Part shown: piece by piece, positions 46,619 to 56,940 of the stretch
Numbering within the stretch: position 1 is the stretch's first letter
How the letters are laid out: each line of letters begins with the position of its first letter
From: Spirogloea muscicola
Lineage: Eukaryota; Streptophyta; Zygnematophyceae; Spirogloeales; Spirogloeaceae
NCBI GenBank assembly: GCA_009602725.1
Contig: WELB01000007.1
Location: 969,592 to 1,033,591, forward strand
Direction of reading: 5' to 3'
DNA: 64,000 nucleotides
The notes under the pieces: model-generated
Told to the model about the DNA's origin: nothing
Database searches by the model: none
Seen by the model: only the letters and a program-made list of their open reading frames with translations
Program-made: the position numbers and the translations under genes

Positions 46619-49239
46619 ATGGCTTCGACTCAGAAGAACATGTATGGATTCGAGGCGATGAGCTTCAACATCAACGACGGCTTCTTGGAGGCTGTCCTCC
46701 GAGGCCACCGAGCAGGCCTGCTGACTGCTGCCGACTACAACAACCTATGCCAGTGCGAGACGCTGGACGACATCAAGCTTCACCTCACCGGCACAGACTA
46801 CGGGCCTTACCTGCAGAACGGTGACTTTAGCAGGGACCTTCAGGCCCTTTTGCTTCTGCTGGCTAATGGCACCTGCGTCCTGCTCTTAGAGCAACTAGCA
46901 CTCAGTGAAACTGCTCCTGACGAGTACATTTGTGCATGCGTTCACAGAGCCCTCGCCACTGCACACAAGCACAATCGTGGAGAAATGCACGCAGAAGCTA
47001 GTGGAGGACTACATGTACATGCGCAACCAGGCCACTGAGCCCCTCTCCACCTTCCTGGACTACATCACGTAAGCAGTCATTGGCTTCTGACCTAGTTGGC
47101 TTGGCAATCTTGGACTGGCAAGCTTGGCAGCAGGTCGATAAGTTGGTGGGACCTTCAAGGTCTTGCTGCTGATCCGCACATGATGTTGATTGTCTTCTTA
47201 CTGGTGGTGACTTGTGGGGGTGCTGCAGATATGGCCACATGATTGATAATGTCGTGCTCATTGTGACTGGCACCCTGCATGAACGGGATGTTCATGAGCT
47301 TCTAGACAAGTGCCACCCTCTTGGAATGTTTGACAGGTAGGCTGAGTGCACTGCATAATTGTCTCGGGGTCAAAGGTTGCCATCCACTGATCTAAGGCGT
47401 CCCTGGCAGCACAAGTATCACTCGGAGTACCCCTTAGAAACGGTGTGCTAACCCAGCCAATGCATCTGATGGTGCACTATCAGTGATCAGATTGACATGC
47501 ACCGCTTTTTCCTGTCCTGCAGCATTGCAACCTTGGCAGTTGCACAGAATATGCGTGAACTTTATCGGCTAGTACTTGTGGACACACCATTGGCTCCATA
47601 CTTCTCTGAATGTATCACCTCGGAGGTGCATGGCTTTCTGGAAGCCTCTCTTCTGATTTCTTCAGAAACTCACTTGTTCTAGGTCTTGGTTGAGTTGACG
47701 AGAAACATATTTACTTGAAGGTGTTGCTATGAAGCTCAGGAGCTTTTGCTGTGTTGTTTACATTCGGCAGGATCTTGATGACATGAACATTGAGATCATG
47801 AGGAACATATTGTACAAAGCCTACCTAGAGGATTTCCACAAATTCTGTCAAGTGAGTTGCTGCGTAGACAACACATAGTAGACAACAGCCTTGATGTGTC
47901 AATCAAGTTTCAAGAGCATGAGCTTGACAAGCAAAGGAGTTCAGCTTAGTAAGCAAAGGAGTGATTGTCACTCTTCTTCAGAAACTTGGAGGGGCAACTG
48001 CAGATATCATGAGTGACCTATTATTCTTTGAGGCGGATAGGAGGGCAGTCAACATCACCATCAATAGGTGATTGCAAAGAATGAGTTTATATTTTTATAA
48101 AGTGACCTATCTTGTTTATGGACTGTAGGGCAGCCAGCTCATGTGTTGCATAAGTCAATCTGCACTGTTTTCTTGGGTTGAAAACTGAGATATTGCAAGA
48201 GTATGGTTTGAGGTGCAAAGTTTCTCCTTGCTGGCAGCATTGGTACGGAGTTGACGCGAGATGATCGCCGCAAATTGTACTCCAACTTCGGGCTTCTGTA
48301 AGTACTTTCCGTATGTTATATTTACACAGCATCTTAGAGGATGCAGATGCTGTATCCAGACATTCGGACTATGCTACAGACACTTGCATGAAAAGATTTT
48401 GCACCAGTAGGTCTCCTTTGGTTCTTGTTGTCATGACACGTAGAGCTCTTCATCAAGCAGAGGCATAGTGAGCTATAAATGACTACCACACTGCGACCAA
48501 TAGTACAAGGAGCTCATCAGCTTATGCTTCTTGTATTGTAGTGCTGCTCTGTCACAATACATGGTTCATTTTCTTGAGGCTCACGTGGATCTTTCCTCTC
48601 GGCAGGTATCCATATGGGCACGAGGAGCTTGCCATTTGTGAAGACTTTGACAGCGTATGCTCCATCAGGACTGCCCAGGATCGTGATCCTGGTGCTGGGT
48701 AGCTTGTACATCTGAACTTTACAGAACAGCTTCTGATCTGTGTCTGGGTTGCTTACGTGCAGGTCCGTGCTGCAATGGAGAAGTACCCCATGTATGCTGC
48801 CACGTTTGCGAAGTTGTCATATGGTGAGAGCCAAATGCTGGACAAGGCATTCTATGAGGAGGAGGTCAAGCGACTCACACTTGCATTTGAGCAGCAGGTA
48901 GGTGCTACCGCTTAGCCCAATGCAGATGACAGGGGACTTCATACTGCTTTTTGATTGTTGTCTTACTTCGCAACGATTGATGTGGCTTTCATCTCGTCGC
49001 GACTGACATGTTCATCTATTTGAGCTATACTCCGGAAGCATGTTAATAGATCCTCCAAAAGTTTGTATTGTGCTGATAGGAGGGTGTATGTGTTTTATGC
49101 CTTGTAGTTCCATTATGGAGTTTTCTTTGCATACGTCCGATTGAGGGAGCAAGAAATCCGCAACCTCATGTGGATATCAGAATGTGTTGCGCAAAGGCAG
49201 AAGGCCCGCATCCATGATGGCATTGTGATCATATTCTAA
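46619..49239 (+). CDS. VHA-d: V-type proton ATPase subunit d
   Basis: Subunit d caps the membrane V0 ring of the vacuolar proton pump and couples it to the central stalk. Ten exons join in perfect phase: 46619-46820, 46948-47068, 47229-47336, 47523-47625, 47771-47851, 47982-48067, 48238-48297, 48606-48654, 48763-48897 and 49108-49239. They give 358 residues, close to the 351 of plant subunit d. Diagnostic segments are [100 protein letters not shown] and [20 protein letters not shown]. The start ATG follows the sequence GCGACC. All introns are GT-AG. The gene diverges from the acid phosphatase and converges with the TTI2-like gene. Confidence 0.98.
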
Positions 49240-49838
49240 GTATGTTTTTACATGAGAACTGCCACCTGCTGATATCGTGATCCATAAAGTACTCCAAACA
49301 ACTTGTTTAATTTGCGTCTGATTCATGTGGTGTTCATCATTGAAACCCCTGTTGACACCATGGGCCAGCTTGACTGCTTGCTTCAGCACTTGGCACGGAG
49401 GAATGCATGGCCAAGCTGTCTGAGTGACAGATACGCTCTCATAAGGTGGTTCACCTGCTCATCTACCACCGGCGGTCATCGTTGATCGCCTGTGGTGGAT
49501 AGTCAGATGCGCCTCGCAGATGTTGCGGGCAGCTCTGAAAGCACTGCTCACTTCAGGAACCTACTAATTGCACCGGCTGCCCACCCTGGAGCTCAGCTAG
49601 AGCTAGTGTCTTAATCAGCGCTATCAGGCTCTGGCCTTGGCAGGCATGGCGGCTTAGCTCCCAACCCTGGGGGATTGAGTGGACTCTGAGCACCTACGAG
49701 TGAGCGCATTTTTGAACGATACTGCAGCAGGTACAATAGAAAAGGGTCATGGATTGCTATGTAACACTTGCAGGCGTGAAAGAAAGGACCACAGCTATTG
49801 CAGTCTACAGTGGAAGGGTATGTAGCCACTTCTAGTGC
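49240..49838. other. Convergent spacer between V-ATPase d and TTI2-like gene
   Basis: The 3' UTRs of both genes lie here. A short imperfect stem-loop (CTACCACCGGCG pairing with CGCCTGTGGTGG) is at about 49461-49502, some 220 bases past the V-ATPase stop. No coding sequence is evident. Confidence 0.5.
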
Positions 49839-51775
49839 TTACGTGTTCAGCAGCTGGCGGGCGTCTTTGATGCGCTCTTGGATCTCCCTGCAGCCTTTGT
49901 GCCGCTTAGCCTCTCCCTCAGCTCGGTCCAGCTCACTCTCAATCCTGAAAGGAGGAGAAACAGTTGATACAGACTCAAGTCAACCTGTACTGCATAAGCG
50001 GAAGGGAACGTGCTCAAGCAGGCAGTCAACCACATCCCCCTGGCAGCTGCTCACACACATCAAACACCCCCATAAGCAGGCTTGACACAAATAGCTGCCT
50101 ACGATTCTCTGCATATCAGACTCAGCTGCAAGCATGATGGAATGTTTCCCAATGACTAGGCTGCTCTACCTACTAATAAGCTCTGGAGGTATCAGCACCT
50201 CTGCTTGTGAGCAGGTGCTCTTGGCCACGTGCTCCGCATAGTAACATTCAACACGGCCAGGGACTGTGCATGCTTCACGTATCACTATCAGTCTGCAATA
50301 GTCGCCATCTTACCATGATCCACACTGCTTGACAACCTCAAAAGTACACAAGGTCTGCAGAAGTTTGCACAAAGGTGTTCCACGACTTGGATATTGAGAG
50401 AACGGCATGGCGCTTGGCAGACCTCTGCAATGACACAACGAAAACAAAAAACGAAACGAGGAACTAATGTCAAGGATGGGAAGCATGCTATGTTGTGTAG
50501 GATGCTGCACCTTAAGCACCGTGGCCTCGTCGAGACTGTGGAGCCAGTGCAGAAGCAGCGGCAGGAGCCGCTTGAAGTGGGCCAGCAGGACTAGCCCCAG
50601 AGCTTGCACAAGCGGCTGGACAGAGTCGAGCCACACTAGGCGCCAGGCAACTTCCTCACTGTACCGCTCCATCTCTCCCAGCAGCGTCTCAAAGACTTGG
50701 CTGTAGCTGCAAATAAGCAACGTGAAGCGCCTCAACAAGGAGGTAAGAAGTGTGCCTCCCTGCAGGCCAAGCAATGTCACTTGGGAGACTGTGTTGGGTT
50801 CAATTCTCGAGTCCCGCGCCAGGATCGTCTTGGCAGCGCTTACAGCAGGCTCCTCGGGTTGGCGCTCTCCAGCCGGGTGGCGAGCCCCACAACCAGCGGC
50901 ACCGCAAGCGGCCACAGCTCCTCGTGGCAGGCAACGAGATTGTGACAGAGTGCGTCCAACGTGACTGGCCCAAACCAGGCCAGGTCCTCGGCGCCGGCAG
51001 CTCGGACGAAGCGGCCCAAGGCGACTAGGCTGGCCCGCTGCCACACCCGCCGCAGCCTCCCTGGCCAACCTCAGCCAGCGAGCACTGTCCGAAGGCTTGC
51101 GAACATCCGCAAGCCTTTTGGGCGAAGGCATCACGCGGCGTAGTGGCCACCGGAATGCCGTGCAGAAAGCTCAGAGCAGTCGAGGGTTGAGGCCGCCACG
51201 CTACCAGGGTTTGGGGTTTGGTGGTTTGGTTTTGGCTTTTGGCGATGCAGCCTACATGGAGACTTGCAGCTAGTTACCTTCACGGCTGGCGAGAAGTGGT
51301 CGAGGGCGGTGAGCACGCAAGGCAGAGCCGCCCGCACGAGCGCCTGCAGCTCGCTCGCGTCCGCCTGCCGCCATGGCCACGCGCACTACGTCGTCATTCC
51401 TCGGCTGGCCGGGCTAGGCCTTGCCAGCTGCAGCATTCGCCGGCGTAAAAGATACTCCTAAGCACGAAGTTATTCTATCCTTTCGAGTTAGAAACATTTA
51501 TGAGCTCTAGAGAAACTCTATAATCTGAATTGATTGCTTTTATCCGAAGCAAAAGCTTGTACACAAGCACACAGATGATAGGAAAATCACGTTCATCTGC
51601 TTTTCAACTTCATGGGCTGGTACTGGTGCGGCACCTGTAGGACCAGGGCCTCCAGGCGCGCCGCGGCCGCCGCTGCGTCCGCCGCGGCATCCCGCAGGTC
51701 CCCGCCGCCGGCCGGCGCCTGGCGCATGCGCCGCCGCAGGTCCCGCAGCTCGAGCTCCGCCGCCGCCGCGCCCAT
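49839..51775 (-). CDS. TTI2: TTI2-like HEAT-repeat protein (TELO2-interacting protein 2 family)
   Basis: TTI2 is part of the TELO2-TTI1-TTI2 (TTT) co-chaperone complex that stabilises PIKK kinases such as TOR and ATR. The recognition rests on the exon about 50710-50515, which encodes VFETLLGEMERYSEEVAWRL, VWLDSVQPLVQALGLVLLAH and KRLLPLLLHWLHSLDEATVL, the pattern of the TTI2 C-terminal block. Upstream exons encode WQRASLVALGRFVRAAGAED and EELWPLAVPLVVGLATRLES (about 51045-50845) and ELQALVRAALPCVLTALDHF (about 51340-51278). The first exon is proposed at 51775 (MGAAAAELELRDLRRRMRQA). The last exon, about 49945-49839, encodes IESELDRAEGEAKRHKGCRE and ends ARQLLNT then stop. The product would be shorter than animal TTI2, and the exons near 50270-50500 are unclear. 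Confidence 0.6.
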
Positions 51776-51892
51776 CAAATGTTACGCGGGCTTCGCCGCC
51801 GCGCCCATGGCAGAGGGGCCTGCGCAGGACGGCTCGGGCCGGCAACCACAGGCGGCGCTGGTGTCCGACGCGGCGCGCCGGTGACTTTAGGG

Positions 51893-51915
51893 GGCCCTTT
51901 AGGGTTAGGTTAGGT
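51893..51915 (-). promoter_or_regulatory. Telobox-like motif upstream of TTI2-like gene
   Basis: On the minus strand the segment reads CCTAACCTAACCCTAAAGGG, with a telomere-type AACCCTAAA core. It lies about 120 bases upstream of the proposed start at 51775. It parallels the cluster upstream of PUS10. Confidence 0.35.
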
Positions 51916-52433
51916 CGGAGGGTGGAGAGGGGAGGCCTCGTCCAACGGTCCCGACGGTCACACCGACGGCGTCCGCCCTTTCCCCGCGCCTCTACCCGGA
52001 CGTATCTCGGCTGAATGAAGCTAACATTGAGTCTACAGCGCTCCCAGGCACTCGCGATACACCAGCGTGCTGGTCGTGCATTAGCCCAGGCCAATGGCTT
52101 GCGTGGTGGTGGTTTGGCGCCTCAGTATAGCATGTCAGATATGCATGTGCTCACTCGGGGATATTAGTGTCCCCCTTAGCCAGCTCATTACCCAGTTAAG
52201 AGGACATTTGTAAGGCTAGACTTGGCCTCCTTTCGATTTCATGCGCACCGCGCGCCTTCTTCCAGAGATCTCGCCAAGAGGTCGAGGTTGGTTTGACACG
52301 ATCTACTCTTTCTGAAAACCCTGCAAGCCGTTCTGAGCTGATGACAAGGACCATTGTCACGCCTGCTGGCGCCGCACCCCGCTATGTCGTCGGAAAGCAC
52401 CTAGAAACGGGCCCCGCCACTGCCCCTCCTTTG

Positions 52434-52500
52434 TGCTGACTCGTGGGTTACGGAGCGGGTCAGCTTAGCAGCAGGTGACGTGCATTTGTCAGTGTGCTTG
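52434..52500 (+). repeat. Dispersed repeat family B, copy 1
   Basis: TGCTGACTCGTGG is followed by GGAGCGGGTCAGCTTAGCAG and CAGGT, and ends at a CAGTGTGCTTG segment. It aligns with copies at 56699 and 57285, all in the same orientation. Confidence 0.8.
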
Positions 52501-52605
52501 TCAGCCCTGCAGCGAGCTACTCAGACCTGATGTTGCTCACCCGTGGGTAGTGAGAGCCCCCTGCAAGGTCTACGTGTTTTGTAGTGTTTTTGTGGTGTCG
52601 TCCTT

Positions 52606-52700
52606 TTTCTGGCTCCTCTTTCTTTGGCTTTGGACATTGTCCATTCTTTTTAGGACTGGCTTTGCCAGCCCCTCTTCTCTATGGGCGAGCACTTATGAAA
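52606..52700 (-). repeat. Dispersed repeat family A, copy 7
   Basis: It is almost identical to copy 6: TCCTCTTTCTTTGGCTTTGG, ACATTGTCCATTCTTTTTAG, GACTGGCTTTGCCAGCCC, then CTCTTCTCTATGGGCG. Confidence 0.9.
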
Positions 52701-52740
52701 GGAAAGCGCGGCCAAATCGGCTAGTACCTAACACGGAGAT

Positions 52741-52800
52741 GGGCTCTTCCCGTAGATGGCGATGGCTGTGATCGGCCAGCCCAGGAAAAGAATGCAACAG
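52741..52800 (+). repeat. Dispersed repeat family A, copy 8
   Basis: GGGCTCTTCCCGTAGATGGC leads into GATGGCTGTGATCGGCCAGC and CCAGGAAAAGAATGCAACAG. It is inverted relative to copy 7, about 40 bases away. Confidence 0.7.
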
Positions 52801-52866
52801 GTGGCCCCCATAGCTCCGGTGACTCTGCGGTGCCTGCCAAGGGCCTCCTCCGCAGCCCCCCAGCCC

Positions 52867-52889
52867 CGCCGCCGCCGCCGCCGCCGCCG
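52867..52889. repeat. Short GCC repeat upstream of MCTS1
   Basis: About seven GCC triplets lie some 200 bases before the MCTS1 ATG. Confidence 0.8.
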
Positions 52890-53088
52890 TTAGCCACGGC
52901 CGAGGCGTCCGCCCCCACTTGAGCAGTCGCGCAGCCCGCCCTTGGCACCTGGCCGTTTGGCGCCAGCCCAGGAGCCGTCCACACGGCCTAGGCGGCCATG
53001 GCGTAAGCGGCAGCTGCCCATCGCGGGCCTCCGTGACAGGCCCTCTCTTGCCGCCAACGCCACAGGCGGCGGCCCCGGCACGCCAGAG

Positions 53089-55347
53089 ATGTTCAAGAAG
53101 TGAGCCGCCGCGCGAAGCTACCACCGCTACCCATGAAAACTGATAATGTCTAAGCTCGGCCGCTGCAGCTGAGGCCGCAGCCCTTGATGTCAGGCAGGTT
53201 CCCATCTGGCATGCCTGCAGCATTTTCTGCTGCCAATAAGCCGTGAGCTAACTCCTGCTGCGACTTTGAGGGGCCCCAGGTTCACGGCGGAGGAGGTTTC
53301 GGGCCAGAATCAAGTCAAGGCGTCGGTGCAACGCAGGATCCGCCAGAGTATCGGCGAGGAGGTGAGGCCCCCGCTGCCACGCCAGGCTGGCTAATGGCGA
53401 CGATGATGATATCTTCCTCTGCCCGCCAACGTGGAGGCCAGACGGCAGTGCAAAATCCCTGCAGGCGGCAAGTGACCATTTATTCGACGGAGTATGGCTT
53501 GACTGGTTGCGGAAAAAGCTCTAGGTTTTGGAGTCAAGCTCTTAGGATGTCAGCCTTCGAGTATTGGGGTTTTGGGATGCTTGGCTCGATCGTCAGCGGT
53601 ACTTGGTGGGGGTGGCCGTCTTCTTCAAGGTGCCTGCGTCAGGCCTGACATGTCTGCGGGTCCTCGCCATGCTGTCTTCTGCGTACCTGGGCGGCGGCTG
53701 CAGTATCCACTGCTGGAGCCTGTTCTGGATGACCTCCTCCCAAAGAAGGCCCCACTTACCGTTGCTAAATGGTGAGAGGCATCCAAGTCCCGAGGTCGCT
53801 GACAGGCATTTGGCTCCTGATCATTTCCACTTGTTACTGCATCACCTAATCCCACTATTTACTGACAATTTTCCTGCAAATTGCAGCAGCTGCCGCTCTC
53901 TTCCCTGATTGAGTCTCTTGCCGTTTAGGAGCTTCGTAGTGTTTGGCAGCCAGGGACAGTGTGCAAGCCTTCTGACTGTTGACAATTGCAACAATCATGA
54001 GGAGAGGAAGATGACTGCTGGCAGTGCCGGCCTGAGCCAGAGCATCATTCTCCCTTGCTGAGCATGTGTGCAGCCAGAACCACCTGAACCTGGTGGTGGT
54101 GAACAACGTGCCCCTCTTCTTCAACGTGCGCGACGGGCCATACATGCCGACGCTGCGGCTGCTGCACCAATGTGAGCACCTTCCCCTGCCCTCACACACA
54201 CACCCCCCACAAACCCCCCTCCCCCTCCCCCCCCCCTATGCGCAGTGATGGCAATGTCAAGCTTTGAGGACCTCAGAAATTGAGCTGCAGATCAGAGGTG
54301 GTGGTAGGGCTCAGACTTTGGCCGCTTGGCAGCTTATAGTGAGGCCATGGTCCACAGTAAGAGAGGAAGTTAAGCATCAGTCTTCCTCCAGCTCGGTGCT
54401 GCTCCGCTCCACATTGTGGAGCTCTGACTTCTCCTTGGTCCTGTTTGTCCCCCCCGCCCCCCGGCCCCTTTCCCCCACGGTTTCCTGTGAAGATCCCGAT
54501 GTAATGAAGCGGGTGCAGGTCGACCGTGGCGCAATCAAGTTCGTGCTGGCAGGCGCCAATATCATGTGCCCGGGGCTCACATCCAAAGGCGGCGCGCTCG
54601 ACCCCAATGTTGGCGCTGACTGCCCTGTGGTGAGCTTTCCCTGTTTGGGTGTTGTACAACGAAGCCTCCTCTGCTCTGTGAAGCTCAGGCCGTTTGCTGG
54701 CTTGGCATCGTGAGCATGTTTCGTTGCCAAGCCTAGCTGGCAACAGCAGCTGACAAGCGCCAAGCTCGTGATGCTGAAGCTGCCATCGGATGTCGCCTGG
54801 TCAGGCAGTGCATGCTGAGGGCAAGGAGCACGCGCTCGGAATTGGATTCACCAAGATGTCGGCAGAGGACATGTACAATCTCCAGGCTGCTGCCCTGCGT
54901 GCGCATCTTTGTCACATGTTTGATAAATTTTGTCAACATGCTTGTCAGCATGCTTATCTTCACCATGTCATGCTGAGCTTAATACCTCCCACTGCACAGG
55001 CTGAAGATCAACAAGGGGATTGGAGTTGAGAACATGCATTCGCTCAACGACGGTCTTTGGAAGGTTGGCCATGCGATCCTTCGTGCAGCTATAGGCCTTA
55101 AACTGGCACCGACAAGATTTGCCCACAGCAAATTCCTGCAAGTTTTGTCAGCCGAAGCACATCCTTGCCTAGGTTGCTACGTGATCCACCCCCCGTGCTC
55201 TGCGTGTCCCCTATTATAGTCCTGTTGCCAAATCAAGTAGTTCCTGTATATGCAAGATGAATGAGCAGACAGTGCCGGATCTCTTGAGATCAAGGGCTTT
55301 CTAATGTTGGTCTGATTGAGTATGACCAGATGACGCACTTGGAGTGA
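53089..55347 (+). CDS. MCTS1: MCTS1 (MCT-1) translation re-initiation / 40S recycling factor
   Basis: MCTS1 pairs with DENR to release deacylated tRNA from post-termination 40S subunits and to promote re-initiation. Eight exons join in phase: 53089-53099, 53280-53361, 53704-53771, 54074-54171, 54493-54629, 54805-54872, 55000-55063 and 55330-55347. They give 181 residues, exactly the length of human MCTS1. The N-terminus is [15 protein letters not shown]; then come [40 protein letters not shown] and the PUA-domain core [39 protein letters not shown] and [20 protein letters not shown], then HLE and a stop, complete the protein. An 11-base first exon and an 18-base last exon make it easy to mispredict. 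It lies directly upstream of eIF2D on the same strand. Confidence 0.96.
54192..54237. repeat. C-rich tract in MCTS1 intron 4
   Basis: CACACACACCCCCCAC is followed by several C runs of five to ten bases. A second C-rich patch lies at about 54448-54480 just before the acceptor at 54492. The opposite strand could form G-quadruplexes; the coding-strand patch may serve as a polypyrimidine tract. Confidence 0.8.
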
Positions 55348-56310
55348 GGTGCGGTTGCATCAGAAAGGTTGTCCCATTTCTTGCCTGCATCTTCTGTGGA
55401 TCTTCTATGGACCTGGACAGATGCAGTGCGCTTGACAAGTCAAGGCTTCACAGCGGCGCTACACGACCTTTCTGTTACAATCAGCCGATCAGGAATTGCA
55501 CTAGGTCAAGGGCATTCACTTTGCGCTTCTTCCTGTGCATCAAGTTGCACTTGCTGCAGGACAGACAGCAATGCCAGGATGTACTGAGCTTGTATATTTG
55601 CTTGAGCGGCAGTTTGTTAGTGACATTTTAGAAAAGCAAGGTTGGGAAGATGGAGCTGCTTGCCTCGGGTGCACGACTTTTTTCAGCATCTGAAGGCATA
55701 GTTACATGGTGCATTCTCGACGCACTGCTCGTTTCATTCAGTTGTGCTATGAGGGACGGCATTGTGGGACTGCAATGCATCACACACGACTTGGCAACTT
55801 TGCCAGCTCGCCTCAACTCTATGCCCCCTCTGGAAGTCAGTTTGCCTGGCTGCTATGCTGTCGCTGACCTTGATCATAGCTTCTGGCATTGTCACCACTG
55901 TAATCACCACTATGAGCTTGACCCTCTCCTTTGATAGCCTCTGGATTTCTCCTGCCTAAGGTGGGATGTAAGGATGGCGGGTCATCAATGAAGTGATCAC
56001 AAATGTTGTGCAGGCATGTCTGACAGCAGCAGCTGCCTCCCTGCAAGAGCCCTTTCACTCCTTCCTCCTAGATTCACTCGAGTCGACCACCATTGTAGGA
56101 AGCACTGTTGCAGTGCCAAATAAGGCGTCACCGCTGCGTGGTCTCTTTGACAGCCTCAATCTGGACAGGGGCTCTTGTCATCGAGTGTTTAAGGCTATTA
56201 GAGGGCTCTGGGAATCTGACTACATCGATGGTCAGAGTCAAACACACGACAGAGTACCTTGAGCGGAGGGAGTATCCAAGCAGTGCAAGCAGACTGCCGA
56301 GTCCACCCTT

Positions 56311-56461
56311 GTAGCCCCCCACTAAGCAGCTTGACATTCGAGCCCCAGCGCAACCAGGAGTGCTCATCTGCTTAGGTAGCTGCGTGAACTCTCGTGCACC
56401 TAAGCAGATGAGCACTCCTGGTTGCGCTGGGGCTCGAATGTCAAGCTGCTTGGTGGGCTAC
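56311..56461. repeat. Near-perfect inverted repeat (hairpin), ~65-base arms
   Basis: The left arm, 56311-56377, runs through AAGCAGCTTGACATTCGAGC and CCCAGCGCAACCAGGAGTGC to TCATCTGCTTAGGT. The right arm, 56398-56461, is its reverse complement with differences only near the outer end (CCCCCCACTAAG versus CCCACCAAG). The loop is 20 bases (56378-56397). A transcript would form a long, almost perfect hairpin. Confidence 0.95.
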
Positions 56462-56698
56462 CTGAAGTCCACTGAGTGCCCTGTCCCTGAGTGCTCAGTG
56501 CTCGTAGTGATTTGATGAGGGTCTCCCTTCACCAGACCCCACTTGGCAGCACATTGTCGTGCTTTCAGCGTCGTGTGTGAGCCTGTTTGTAGCGAGCTCA
56601 GGCTCATGCTTTCCGCCATGAAGCTGGGCGAGCTTGAGTTGGTGGCAAAAGGGCCTAGAATCTGCAAGCTGGTAGTCGGACATAGCCAGACCTCTACT

Positions 56699-56768
56699 TG
56701 CTGACCCGTGGTCATCGAGCGGGTCGGCGTAGCAGCAGGTCGCGTACATCTGTGGACGTGCTTGCTTG
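56699..56768 (+). repeat. Dispersed repeat family B, copy 2
   Basis: TGCTGACCCGTGG is followed by GAGCGGGTCGGCGTAGCAGC and AGGT, then GTGCTTGCTTG. It matches copy 1 and copy 3. Confidence 0.8.
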
Positions 56769-56940
56769 TGATATTTGAGTACACAGCCCACATCAAACAC
56801 CACACGTCGTGTTAATCGTATGTGCTCACCGGTGGGTACTAACGTCACACTGTCACCTTAGCCACCTTAGCATAGGGCTTCAGCAGATGTAGCCCCACTT
56901 TCTGCAGTAGCTGTGGCCTGTACAGAGTGTTGGCTCGGAA

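Larger units (their letters stand above)
51776..53088. promoter_or_regulatory. Divergent promoter region of TTI2-like gene and MCTS1
   Basis: This 1.3-kb spacer between diverging genes contains a telomere-like motif cluster (51893-51915), one family B copy (52434-52500), two inverted family A copies (52606-52700 and 52741-52800) and a GCC repeat (52867-52889). No gene is evident. Confidence 0.6.
55348..56940. other. Spacer between MCTS1 and eIF2D
   Basis: This 1.6-kb stretch should hold the MCTS1 3' UTR, the eIF2D promoter and possibly its lost first exon. It contains the large inverted repeat at 56311-56461 and a family B copy at 56699-56768. An open frame around 56015-56262 after a plausible intron acceptor (ACLTAAAASLQEPFHSFLLD) was noted but matches no family I know. 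Confidence 0.5.

Noticed and set aside
56331-56350. TTCGAGCCCC in the hairpin arm considered as a tRNA B box
   Set aside because: No matching A box, acceptor stem or anticodon arm at tRNA spacing; the motif is part of the inverted repeat.
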